Assembly (NCBI GenBank): GCA_027919835.1
Contig: JANVFP010000041.1
Span: forward strand, 62,001 to 126,000
Direction of reading: 5' to 3'
Source: Lentinula raphanica
Lineage: Eukaryota > Basidiomycota > Agaricomycetes > Agaricales > Omphalotaceae
DNA: 64,000 nt
Below, one piece after another: positions 1-11,840 of the stretch. Position 1 is the first letter of the stretch, and each line of letters starts with the position of its first letter. Below the pieces are notes generated by a model. The model did no database searches. It was given only the letters and a program-made list of their open reading frames with translations, and was not told the origin of the DNA. The translations under genes were made by a program, and so were the position numbers.

Positions 1-1685
1 GAACGAATCAATGACCGCGTTGGTGATCTATTTGGCAGAAGTAGGTTTTAACAGCTCAGATGTGTGTAAAATCTTATGTGCAGATACGTCCATCCTCATG
101 AAAAATATTCATTCGCGCGTAGTTTTGGCACGTCGAGGTCGAGCTTTACGGTGGTTCCCGATCCGTCATCAATCAAGTCGGGTTGAACAATACCGCATTT
201 ACACATCGGAACACACTGTTCACCTTCCAGCCATACACATCCTCGCCGAATCTCCTCCCACCTTATCCAAAAAATGGATTTAGTTTTGTCGATGGTGAGC
301 TTGGATGTAGTCGTACTACCTTTTTCATCATGTTGACTGGTCGATAGGTATGGTTGAGAGTTTGATATCTGGTATGCCCAACGATTGGCAATGGAGGTTT
401 GTCACTGTCTATCATCGTACACCAATCACACGTTACTGATTCCTATCCCCTTCAGTGCCTATCCCAATTACGTCGATGACAGATTGCCAGACTGTGAGTC
501 GCTGATGTACTCTGATGTCCTTCGTCTTCTGTTGGCTACGGTCAATTATATGTTACCACTGCCTACCACTGCCTACGCATCAGTACTGATGCGACAATGC
601 TGATTCTTACAGGGCGAAGGCGATATTATGGTGCACATTATGATCGTTTGAGGGTGTTGAAGGCTGAACTTGACCCGACTGATATGTTTCGGTTCCCTAC
701 CTCGATCGAAGAATGAAGATATATGAACAAACAACGAGCATCATTAGATCGTGTATGTATATCCAGGGAAATCACCTTTTTCAACCCTCTGATCCGCAAC
801 AGTCCGTCCGCACCTTGCCAGACCTTGCCAACTGAATCGAACAGCCTGACACATGATATGCAGCGATGAGATGCAGAAGAACCACAGTTACCGTCTGTTG
901 CAATCATCACAGAATTGTTCAGTAACTTCTGTCTGGAATCAAGGCGATTCATGGTGAGATCGCAAGACAGGAATGGATAACAATGCGGAATCGAGCATCG
1001 AGCATTTGCAGGTCAGGATGATTCAATGCATTCAACTTTGAGGCCTATCTCAGAACTAATAGTGAGGGAGGGGACGTCGACGTTCCAAAACCTTCGCTGG
1101 ATAACTCGAGGAGGAAGAATAACTCGGGGAGGAGGAAGGATGATACGAAGAAGGGACAATCTGGCTATGCAAGAAGGCCGGCAAACAGACGTCCTGAGCA
1201 GCAGCAGCAGTATGATTCCTATCGGCGTGACTATTGGCGACCAGGGTCCTAGTGTTACCAGTTTGTACCAACCAACCAATAGGTTGCAGCAATGGTTCTC
1301 TATGAATTCAATAGTATACTTCATCTATAAACCCCAGAGGAATGAACAGACCTGAACGGATGCTAGTCATGCAGATGTCTGAGAAACTGCATGTTCATCT
1401 GTATGTTTTACGATCGACCAGTAAAGAGCAAAGCAAGATTTCGAGATCACATTAAGCCGAGTTTCCTCACCCTTTTCTGATGACATATATTTCCACTCAG
1501 AGGGACGACACGCATAGCTCAAGAACAACAGCACTGGGAATACTCTTCGATGATGATCCTGTCGTGCGATATGTTTAAATCTGAAGCGGCCCCGAAGAGG
1601 AACGATCAAAGACTGAGTACATGAGTCGCGATTGATTCAGTTGGATTGATCTTCGGACTCTCTTAAACGAGCAACAGGAAAACTT
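1..1685. other. No supported gene
   Basis: No protein family, splice pattern or RNA is recognisable here. The open frames around 1013-1355 overlap on both strands and derive from purine-rich (GA/GGA) sequence near 1070-1150, so they look like composition artefacts. The last few hundred bases probably include the 3' untranslated region of the neighbouring minus-strand gene. Confidence 0.5.
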
Positions 1686-3019
1686 TTACTGTTCTGATCC
1701 TTTCTCCTTGAAAACGCCAAGATTGAATAACGCAGCAGCGTATACCCGATCACAGAACTCTGCATCCACACTACTATCATCCCGCCCACCACCACCAAAA
1801 AACCGACTACGCTGGGGAGGATGTAAGATTTCGGTCCGAGCCTGGGTAGCGACAGCCAAGGCCTGTTTGGCCCACGATTCGGCTTGGTGGACGTGAGTAC
1901 TTTTTTGGTCGTCGACGGACTGGGCTGGGGGGCGAGAGTTGAGAACAAGCGAGGAGAGGTGTGTCATCAGGCTAGCGGCTGGATTTTACATGGATTAGTA
2001 CGACAAGATAGAGAGAGTTCAGAGACACTCTCACCTCGACAGCGATCTTCAGGGGATGATTTTTTCGGAGCAGGAGGGATGAGGAGGGATATAGCGTGTA
2101 AATAAAGAGGCATCGCGAATCTAAAAATCATCCTGTCAGCTGAATAGAGAGGAGGAGAGTTACTCTCAAAAGCCCACTCAATGTTCCCGGCTTGTTCATA
2201 AAACTCGCCCAACGCCTCCAATGGTGCGCCGATGTCCGTCTTGCGAATCCAAGAAGGTAGAGCAAGCATAGGAAGATCAAGTTCTCCCCTTCCCTCATCC
2301 TTGACAACCCTCAACACCTCTTCCACAGCCCAGACCAACCACTTTTCTCTCTCCTTCAACGGTTTTTCCAGTTCACCCGCCATGTATCCTAATTTGGATG
2401 CTAGACTAACTGCGCGGAGACGAACAGGGCCAATGGTGATATTGGGTCCTTGCAACAAGTCCCAAGCACGGACATAAACCTCGTACGCCTGCTCTTTTTT
2501 CCCTCCTTGCTCTAATACATCAGCGAATGCGATTCCGAGTCCGGTCAGTTTGAGGTAGTAGCTTTCTGAGCGTTCAGACACAGGCAAAGTCTCAATCGTT
2601 GCCCACGCTCTGATAAAATCAGTTGATTGAATGCATCAAGGCTTCATGCTACTCACCGATTGTAAAACCTTTGACTCAACTCCAAATCACCCTCATGCTT
2701 TGCTCTAACAGCCGCTCGGAGGTCTCCACGTACTTCAGTAGGCCAGATAGTGAGTGTTTGATATAGATTGTAGCTGAGGCATTGTCAATCTTGTTGACGG
2801 TCGAGTTTCGAGAGCGTGAAAGTTAGCATACCCTCCATATAGCGACAATGCACTCCCAACGCCCACTACGGCCCATAACCAGCGCGATGTTCCGATACGA
2901 CGTTCACCATCAGCACCTGAGCTCAAGTATCGAGAACGAAACGCAGAAATTGGCTGCTGTTGGCCAAGACGAATGCTCGCTCGCAGTGAGAGTTTGCCCG
3001 CTTGTCGTCGCAAGGCCAT
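1686..3019 (-). CDS. Mgr3-like mitochondrial inner-membrane TPR protein
   Basis: Four exons (3019-2832, 2773-2657, 2609-2035, 1978-1686) sum to 1173 nt, giving 390 aa in frame. The N-terminus (MALRRQAGKLSLRASIRLG) is rich in Arg and Ser and lacks acidic residues, like a mitochondrial presequence. A single membrane segment follows (WLWAVVGVGSALSLYGG), then helical repeats with the family-like block VRGDLRAAVRAKHEGDLELS and the late TPR block VYAAALFNLGVF. This order matches yeast Mgr3, the adaptor that delivers substrates to the i-AAA protease in the inner membrane. Start: the ATG at 3019 is preferred because it begins the presequence; an in-frame ATG lies upstream at 3085. The extreme C-terminus is uncertain, since a further small exon could follow KEKGSEQ. 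The family assignment is from memory of motif order; another mitochondrial TPR protein is possible. Confidence 0.7.
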
Positions 3020-6000
3020 ATTTGGTTTTGTTTTCCGAATGTTCCGATAATGGGTGCCGGTCTGCCGACAAGTTTCGGCCGACATGTGTGCTCGTTCAAG
3101 CTTCGACGTTCTTTCTTTCCAAAACCGTCCACCAGATTGTAAATGAACAGACGCAGCAGCTAGTCGCGTCTACTCTGCGGAATCATTCGTATGCCTCATG
3201 ATGAACATCTTTTTCTCGCTTATGCCCAAATACCGCCAACCCCACCGAGTGGCCATACTAGTCATCTTCAGTACTTACTCAAACTTCAAGGTCGTTGTAT
3301 ATACGATACTTTGCAGAATACTTCAAGTCCTCCTACATCTAGCGAGGACCTCAGCGAAGTCTCCTTCAAGCTGTCTTTGCTAATAACTACTAATCGGTCA
3401 CTGAACGTTTCCACAGGAACGAGTCTGCAAGGTCGAACTGCCATGAATTCCCGATCGCAGGGCCCTCAGGCTGTCAAGTCCGTATGATTTTCCTCGTTCC
3501 TCCTTCAAGCGAGAATACAAGTAACAACATGGCACTGAGCAAAATTCGGTCTTTCATGTTCGATGAGGTTCTCATGGCGCATTTTTGGGACTTGAGGGAT
3601 AGTCAATACAGATCGGTTATCCGAGATGGCAGAAAATCAGTCATTCGTCGACTACTTTCATTGTGCCAGAGCCTCCCGAGTTAGGACTGCTAGGGTCCAA
3701 TAAACTCGTCGCTCGTCATGAGGTGTCCGGAGCCTTTGTTATCCGTATGTTCTATCAAGTAGGCAATTGTGAGGTGCCCTGAACTTCAAGTTTTCCCTCA
3801 TTCATAGTCATAATCAGTTTTGAGAATAGTCAACAATTTTTGCGGCCTAGTGTCAGCAGTTCTGTGTACCTCTTTGCCCCCCGATAATCTATATTCTCTG
3901 TGCTTTCACGAGATCAAGCTCCCCCTTTCACAAGTGCTCGTTGAGGCTTGCACCCAATAGTCGTCGATGCGTCAAACCGGGACGAAGCAAACCCCCCGTC
4001 CAGATACGAGCTAGATCTGGATGGGATCTAATATTCTCCCATAAAGTCGTGGTGCAGCAAATTCCTCTTGGAGGTCTTTCCCCTGATGCGTTAGATCTAA
4101 ACTGGCAGGCGGAACCGCGTAAGCCCGCACTGCTAGGACTTCAGCTTCAGCTTTGAGGAGCTAGTCTCGTGTACAGTGGCACCAACTCCCTGAACGAATA
4201 AGTATGTTTCAGTTGTTATTTAGTTAGACCTAGTAGTGCATACTTCCCGGCTTCCATCGTTGGATTATTGCTTAAGTCTGCCAGTTCCGCGGCCGCGGTT
4301 TCACAAGTGACAATATACAATATATCCTCTTCATCGTAACGCCAGGGTTTTATTTTTCCATCACTCTCACTCTGAGGGGTAGTATTGGAGATCCACGAGA
4401 TGGATCGTCCCCCTTCGTTTTCCTACTAAACGACGCAGCTTTGACATGCATTCAGCCTACAGGCTAACATGGGAGTAGTACCTTGCCTAGAAATCTACCG
4501 GTGCGACATATAATTGCACTAGCTTGCATTGGGCTTGCACTCTTTTCTTCGACGACTGCGAAAATCGCGCGAATTTTGAACGTCTAAAAGTATTCCCAGT
4601 GACCACTTTCAGCAAGTCATTCGCAGTCCATTTTTTGCTATATGCTTTTCAATTTCAGCCAAGAATTTTCACTTACTAGGTTCCCGCGATGTCACTACGG
4701 AGCTCTCGCCTCGACAATGGGTCCTGTGTGAGGCAGACGCATGTACTGGAACAAAATATTTCAGCCATTGTCGAAAAACGTAGATCGTATGATTGCGGAC
4801 CTACGAGGATGATCGTTTCTGTCCTTCATAGAATTTACTCAACAGAACGTCGACATCCTTGAGGCTCAACCTTCAAGAGATCATCTGCGCTGAATCACTG
4901 TTCTCCCTTGAGGTTCGGACTTCGAGGCCGAATCGTGAATTGATTGCCTAAATTCGAACAAAAAACATACAGTCTGGCACATTGATTGTAGAATGCTCTG
5001 GCGTATTTGTTATGCAAAAGTGAATTCAAGAGGCGCCGGTCACAGATACACCGTAGACATTCGGGGTTCTCGGTTCTTGGTCTAACGGACCGCTGAATTC
5101 AGGAGGGGGGTAAACGGAGAGAGATTAGAAGTTGAAACGTACGTCCACGGGTTTCCGTTTTCGACATGAAGTTCACAACCAGAATCTCATGAATGTGGAG
5201 CATCATCTGGTTTCGCATGATGATTGAGCTTCGAGGACTCGCGGAATTCATTGGATGATAGGTTGGACTCCTGTGAAGACGCATCTCGATGGAAACTTGA
5301 TTGACCAGTAAAAACTCTAGTTCTTTCATTTGTTGTGGTGCTTCTTCCTTCCTCCCGCCCGTTAAACGACCAAATGGAATTTCCCATAACTTTGCTGATC
5401 ATCTCATGCCATAGTGATTATAGGCGCATCTATCATAAAACCGGTATGAGAGATGTTTCAGACGTACTTGTGCAAAGTTTTGGTAATCTTGTAAGTCTGG
5501 TGTTTGAGCATTTCTGCACACCGCAGCTCGCGATCCATTGGGAGCTGCCAGTTGACTGAACGGTGATCATGTCTTCGTGGTGGGTGAGCTTTCAAGCCAT
5601 GCAGCGGCGGTCCATTCCTGGCTCTTCTTCGGTGGAATTAAAGATGACAGCGTAGTTCAATCGGTGGATAAGATTAAAGACTTAGCTATACGCCACTTTT
5701 GCGCAAAGGCGCTTCCAAGCCCTCGATATTTCCGGGAGCTGGAAAGCCGTTACATACCAACAATTCCGTGCTTATAACGGAAAGTTCAACACACCCTGCC
5801 TGCACTCAAAATCACGGAGCTCGAGCACATGAGGGTTAATGAATTGCTCGTCGACATTCTGGCCTCGATCGGACCTAGTAGATAAGTATACATTTGTATA
5901 TATCAAAAGAGAAGCCGGCCCTCGACTAACGTATGCTGCACCTGCTGCTTGTATGAGGACAGATGAGAACATACCAGCTCATCAGACATTCAGGGACTCC

Positions 6001-9000
6001 TTACCGCTTTCCTATTGTGAGGCGCAAATATGCACGAGAGTGGATTAGAAAATGCTTGTTTACCCCACTTGTCCAGATCGATCGAGGAGTAATGTACGTT
6101 GCGGGGTACGTGCAAACAAGAGGTTACAAGCAGATTTGAGGATCATGATGGCCAAATTCTTGTCGAGTTCTTGTTGCGGTATATCATTCCAGCTTTAAAT
6201 AGAAGTAAGGAGGTCACATCACAAATGTAGACAGTCTCGAATTCGCTTCGGGGAGTGTGTTGACTAGCGAGCAGTTTTTGTTAAGGAGACATTCCGGAAG
6301 AAATTAAAGACCGAGGTATGAGAGCAGCATGTCTTGTAATGGTGTGTAGTTCAGTACAGCGCGAGGGGTCGGCTTGATATGACATACCCATTGATTATGT
6401 CTCCAGTTGAGACGGTACTGGTAACTGGATGAGAATTCAAACCACTTAAGTGGAAGGAGCGTTCTTGAAGGGGCCCTATCTGACCTCTCTCATGAATTTG
6501 CATAGATAGATTTCGAAGATGAGTCTTGACAGCGAAGATAGCATGGCGCAGAGGTTGAGTATGTAGTGGATGTGAAGTGAGCTTCGAGAATCCGAGTCTT
6601 TCCCGGAGCCCGGTTTGAGGCTGGGGACCCAGAGCCGGCCCACTCCGGCCGGTTGGGGAGAACTCGGCGAGTTTGACTACAGTAACATTCTTGTTTTGAA
6701 CTTCCTCTGGAAATCGTTATGCTCACTCTGGTGTCAAACGGTCAACCCACTTCAATAATGTTTGGTGTCTCCGAGTGGTTTTTCTTTCTTCCCTGCCATT
6801 CCTTTGTCTGAGAAGAAGAAGCGAGAATTTGCAGGTAGACTTTTTCTCAGAATCCTGTTGGCATTACTGAACAAAAAGAGCGTTATGAATCGTTCCATCT
6901 CCTTCTTCCACACATATCTTTGGCTTCGCGATGAAGATTACCGACTATGGCCAGCCTGGCACCTGGAGAACTTGACCGGCGCCGCATTTTCCGCCTAGGT
7001 TCTCGAGTCTCGATATGTGGATTGATTATCACGGACTTCTTTTAGAATGAAGCTCACCCAGGTATCAAATGCAACCGAGGTCTATCTTCCTGGCTGCCTT
7101 GCGTATCGCTTCCAAAATCAATGATGATCGTAAGATACTCAACTTTTGAGTATATGATTGCTTCCAGTTCTGTCAAATTCGGTGATTTTGCAAAGCTTCA
7201 TATGCGAGGCCCACAAGGCGGACAATGGATCGAAGAGTGTCTTCGTACCAATCCTCTTACCCAAGCATGGCCCTTATTCTTGGACAACCTATATCGTTGA
7301 GTCGCAGATATGGCGTTCCGCTTGTTACGGTACCTGTTTGTCAACCAAAGAACTGAAATCTTGATGTCATTAGGCTTGAATGTTACGGTTCATATGCATC
7401 TTGGGAGCTATCATCCAAGCTCGGTAGGATTTTGACATGACTAAAGATGCCGGCCTCTCGTTTAATCTCCTCGATGCAGGTGAGCTTTTGTTATTCGAAC
7501 GAACTGCGTCAGCTTTGACGGATGCCATCGAAGAGATTTCTCCGAATGAAATGATATCGAGATGATTGCGAAACCTAGGAGGTTCTACGCTGTTCTACAA
7601 AAGCTTTGTGTTTGGCAGCAAACATTGTCGCACGTAGAGTTCCTCTTACCGATTAGCCTCAAGTGACTACCGACTGATCAGGCCTTTGTAGTGGGTAAGA
7701 GATTTTTGTTTCCTCTCTTTCAAGATTTCTCCTTCATGCTTGGTAACTTCATGCCTGAATATAACTTCATGTACATTGACCAACGTATGCAGTGTTATCT
7801 TCTTCGGAACCGGTCTGCACCAGAAGTGTGGGGTCCTCCTTGTGATGATTATATTTGTCCTCGGAAGATTGGACTTCTGAGCAAGGAACTTTGGATACGT
7901 TGCAATTGGCCTTCGATGACATCTGCCAGCATCTGCCTCGTTTGAGCAATTCAACGGAGCTGATTTGAACGAAGTGATCCATACTTTTCTATTCATACTC
8001 TAGATAACTACGTTCAAGCTGCCGCCAAGATGCAAAGTGAGTTGCTGAAGCGCTGACTCTCTACACGTTATCGTTGTCGAGGCTCACAGCACGTATATCA
8101 ATGCATGAAGTCTGCCATCCTTTCTGCCTACACTCGAGGAGACAGAATGGTGTTGACCAACAAATAGATTGCTGTAAGATTGCTGATATACTCTCTTCAT
8201 TCATTGAAAATTAGGTTTTTCAACACATGCACTCTGAACATTCGGAGCCGAAGATGCGATTAACACGGGTTGGCAGGCTCCCAAAAAACACAAAAAGAAT
8301 TGTGCGATTTTCGGACGCCGTTCTCAGGCCCTATTTTCATAACAATCTCGACACTCGTGACGCTCGAGGCAGTTGAACAGACTTCCTTCTCAGGTACGCA
8401 CAGAGCGTCATGATCGAGGACATCGAATTCCGTACATACATAGTGACTGTCAGTATTTCCCACTCAAAACTCCGGTAGCAAGGAAAGGAGATTAGCAACT
8501 GTTCAACTGATGAATTTCTCCAGGTTCTCCTGGGCCCAGCAGAACATAGCCCATCCCAGCCCCCCTCACAACAAAATCAATATCTGTCCAAGGGAGGTTC
8601 TCTGGATCTCTACAATTTCGTCTTAGTTGTCCGGAGTATCCGGAGGTAGATCATAAGGCGCGGCGACATATTCTAGCGTCCGCAGCAAATTCGCTCGGTT
8701 GGTTTGTTTTCAGCAAATAAAAAAATAATATGAGATCCGAGTAGACTCAGGAAATGTTCCATTGGTTCCCCGGAACCTCCGGGGCGATAAGCGTAACCTG
8801 TTGGACTAAAACTGAATCTGAAGGATGCAAGCTTGCAACCCTCGACACTTGGCTTCATTCATGCCGCTCCGCTCACGCGTTGCAAAACGAAAAAAAGATG
8901 CAGGGTTGTCCTCCTGAATACATAACCTAACGTCACATCCGTGAGCAAGGGCCTTCTAAAAGAAGGAAGGAGTGGGCGGCTCATTCCGACAGCTCGCAAG

Positions 9001-9417
9001 AACGGAAACGGAATCACGAAATCAAAGAGGGATTCAAATCCAGATGAGATCTCGAGGATAAACTGCTGTTTGAGGAAAACATGTTAGCCGGGGCCGAGGG
9101 CCGCTTTCTGCAATCTTTTGCGAACATCTCTGCCTTCCTAAAACAGGTTTCCTGGCGACGGGAGTGTGACCCGGATTGAGGGTTTGGCATCTGGTTTGAT
9201 TTTAGTCTCCCGATTATATGTACGAATGGTGATATTTCAGTATGTACCACTTAGCGCTTAAGAACTCTGTTTCACTGACACGACTCCCTTTCTCCTCCCC
9301 TCTGACTCCAAAGACCCGAAAGACTTACTCAACGTCTTGCGGTGTCACTTTCAATATCCTTCGTATCTCCTAGCCCTTTTGCCTTGCTTGCTTCAAAAAC
9401 ATCTCCCTACCGCAGAG
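3020..9417. other. Gene-poor interval of about 6.4 kb
   Basis: Only short, disconnected open frames occur, on both strands. A stretch near 7160-7290 (reading SSVKFGDFAKLHMRGPQGGQ on the plus strand) and others near 6760-7000 and 7690-7945 look somewhat protein-like, but no family, splice chain or repeat end can be recognised. Decayed gene or transposon relics are possible. No tRNA, rRNA or terminal repeat was seen. Confidence 0.4.
9270..9417 (+). promoter_or_regulatory. Pyrimidine-rich core promoter region
   Basis: CT-rich DNA lies directly upstream of the KilA-N factor start codon, as is common in front of fungal genes. No TATA box is obvious. The exact transcription start cannot be read from sequence. 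Confidence 0.3.
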
Positions 9418-11301
9418 ATGTTGCAGGTGCGCTCGCTCTGAATACTCGTGGTGGCAAAGTTTAACAGAGCCACTACTAGGAAAATACATCGAATGTACCG
9501 TCTCCTATGGGTCCGAAATTTCGACCTTATGCTAGTTCGAATCATCATGTCACGAAAGGAAGATACATCACAAGCAACGACCCGAGAGGTTACATGTGGG
9601 TATTGTCCTCGACAAAATCAACGCAAATGTTGAACGTTGCCCTAGACCTGTGTACGAGTATCCCTTGAACGGACAGTGGATCATGATGGACATTGATGAT
9701 GGCTATATTCTCTGGACCGGAATATGGAAAGGTGAAGACTTTTTCTCCACATATTTTCTCTTTACTTACTTTCATTCGGTCAGCTCTGGGAAACTCCAAA
9801 GGTACCGTGAAATCATAGCCTGCATAACTTTCTCAAAGTCCCTCACACGTCTCTCATCAAGCCGACATCGTGAAAATGATTGACTCTCAGCCGGACCTCG
9901 CTCCATTGATACGAAGAGTAAGGGGCGGATACCTCAAAATTCAAGGTACCTGGATGCCATACGAGGTAGACTTTTGAGCTGTTTCCTTTGCTATATTTTC
10001 TTAATACAATTTCGACTAAGGTTGCTCTGCGGCTAGCTAGAAGGTGAGCGATATTCAGGATATATTATGAAACTCCGCCACTGATGCTTTTGCGTGGCTT
10101 CAGAGTCGCCTGGCCCATTCGTGACGATCTGATACCATTGTTCGGGTAAGACGAAGACTTTGACGGTAGGATATGAGAAAAACTGACATAGTCCATCAGT
10201 CCAACTTTTCCTAGTACCTGTCTCTCCCCCACACAGCCTGGTTACGGCCAAGTCGTCGCTTCTGCACCAGGCCGTAGGCGTGCGCCCCGCAAGTCAAGTC
10301 TACCCAACGTGTCGACCACCACAAATTCGGCATGGTCAGTGGTAACGCCCCACACGAACGACGGCCAACTCGAGCCTCGTTCAAATGCTCTGCCTGCTTC
10401 GTCTTATACTTCTTATCCCCCTCAATATGTCCCTTTCAACGCCCATCCAGAAAGCTATCAGCAAGAAATTTTACCTACCCCAGATAGGCATTCGTTATCT
10501 CTACCACCCCCAGCTCAAAGGGATCGCCCGTATAGTCGGTATGCTCCTTATCCGGACCATTCTCCGTCCCCGACGTCCAAAGCATCGACTACGGAAAAAA
10601 TACCTCTAGGCCTTCAGATACCGTCGACCACTGTGTCCGCAAAGCACGAGTCGCATGACATCAATCTTCCCCCGATAAGTCCCGCAGCTTCGAACCGCCA
10701 GGGTTCCAGTGCAGCGTATGCTCTCCCTCCTATATCAGCCCTGGAGGATTTGCGAGGAGTCAATGTCAACGACTCTGCCGCCGTCCTTCGTCGTCTGTCA
10801 CAGAACGACGAGTCTGATTTTTGGCCTTCACGCGCCACAACATCTGCCAAGTAAGTAGCGCGAAAAAAAAATTTCCTCGTGCCTATGATCGATATATCTG
10901 ATGCCTCAGGGTTTAGATCGTCGTCTTCTTGGCCCTCCGCTCATTCCACGTTCCTGCCCCCTCTTGCACATAGGCTATCTGACCCTGCAATTAAATATTC
11001 GGGTATTTCCAGTAGCTCCAGACCACGTCTTAGTGTTTCATCGTCCTCAGATGAGAGCACTTTCTCTTCTCATCCCTCGCCCATTTCTCCACCCTCTCCT
11101 TCAACACCGCTGACGCCACAATCACTTCCTTCTGGCAATGTCTTCATCGCACATTTGCCTGTGTTGAGGGAGGATCAAATTGGTTGTGGAGAGTCCTTCT
11201 CCGCTAAGCCTAGGTCCCGCCCTGTCGATCAGGAAGATCATTCGGATTGCCGACATGACGCTGACCGGAATCATGCTCGTCAACCCTATCGACCTTGGTA
11301 A
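9418..11301 (+). CDS. APSES/KilA-N (Xbp1-like) transcription factor
   Basis: Nine exons (9418-9426, 9480-9595, 9646-9731, 9784-9801, 9862-9965, 10021-10043, 10104-10145, 10200-10850, 10917-11301) sum to 1434 nt, giving 477 aa in frame. The first exon codes only Met-Leu-Gln. The DNA-binding domain lies in the N-terminal third: GRYITSNDPRGYIPVYEYPL, then NGQWIMMDIDDGYILWTGIW, IRRVRGGYLKIQGTWMPYE and VAWPIRDDLIPLFG. The R/K-GxYLKIQGTW-PYE and WPIR blocks are the KilA-N/APSES signature; yeast Xbp1, a stress and quiescence repressor, is the closest family I recall. The rest is Ser/Pro-rich and low in complexity, with a short basic stretch (GRRRAPRK) just after the domain, and it ends in ...RQPYRPW. 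It probably acts in the nucleus; the targets are unknown. The 18-nt exon 4 is unusually small. The next gene is tail-to-tail. Confidence 0.85.
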
Positions 11302-11840
11302 TAATCACCCTTCTTGCCTTTTCTTGCCTTTTTTCCCGATACCTCCTCGTATGCTGAATTGTATCATTATTTTGTACTTTATCAAGGGCCTTTCTAATGT
11401 TTCAAGCATCTCATTTTTCCATACCTACTTACATCTGCAAAAAGGAGACACCCTCGAACATCTTTGACGAGATTATCCAGATTTTCTTGGTTGCAAACCT
11501 CTTGTAATAATTTGATCGCAGGTGTAACCTGTCTGTACTGCTATATTCATAAAAAGGAGTCTCCAAAATTCAACCATTGCTGTTCTACGCCACTTAGGAG
11601 TGTTTTGCACGCTGACATCAATCTGCATTACTATATTGAACGATGGTTATTTACCATCGGCCCAAAAAATATGAGTGTACGTATACTAGATACTAGATAG
11701 CCTGACAGCCCCCCAACATGGCGATATATCACAAAGAAAGTTCAAAGCACTATGGTCTAACAGGAAAAGAACTCAAATGATTGCGGCAATCACGACCAAG
11801 GGAGGCAAAATTCGTTATGAATCGATAAATCGTCCTCACC
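11302..11840. other. Tail-to-tail intergenic region
   Basis: A 3' untranslated interval between two convergent genes. No further gene is visible. Confidence 0.5.

Noticed and set aside
1013..1355. Overlapping open frames of about 100 codons on both strands
   Set aside because: They mirror each other across GGA/GAA-rich sequence and have no motif or splice context.
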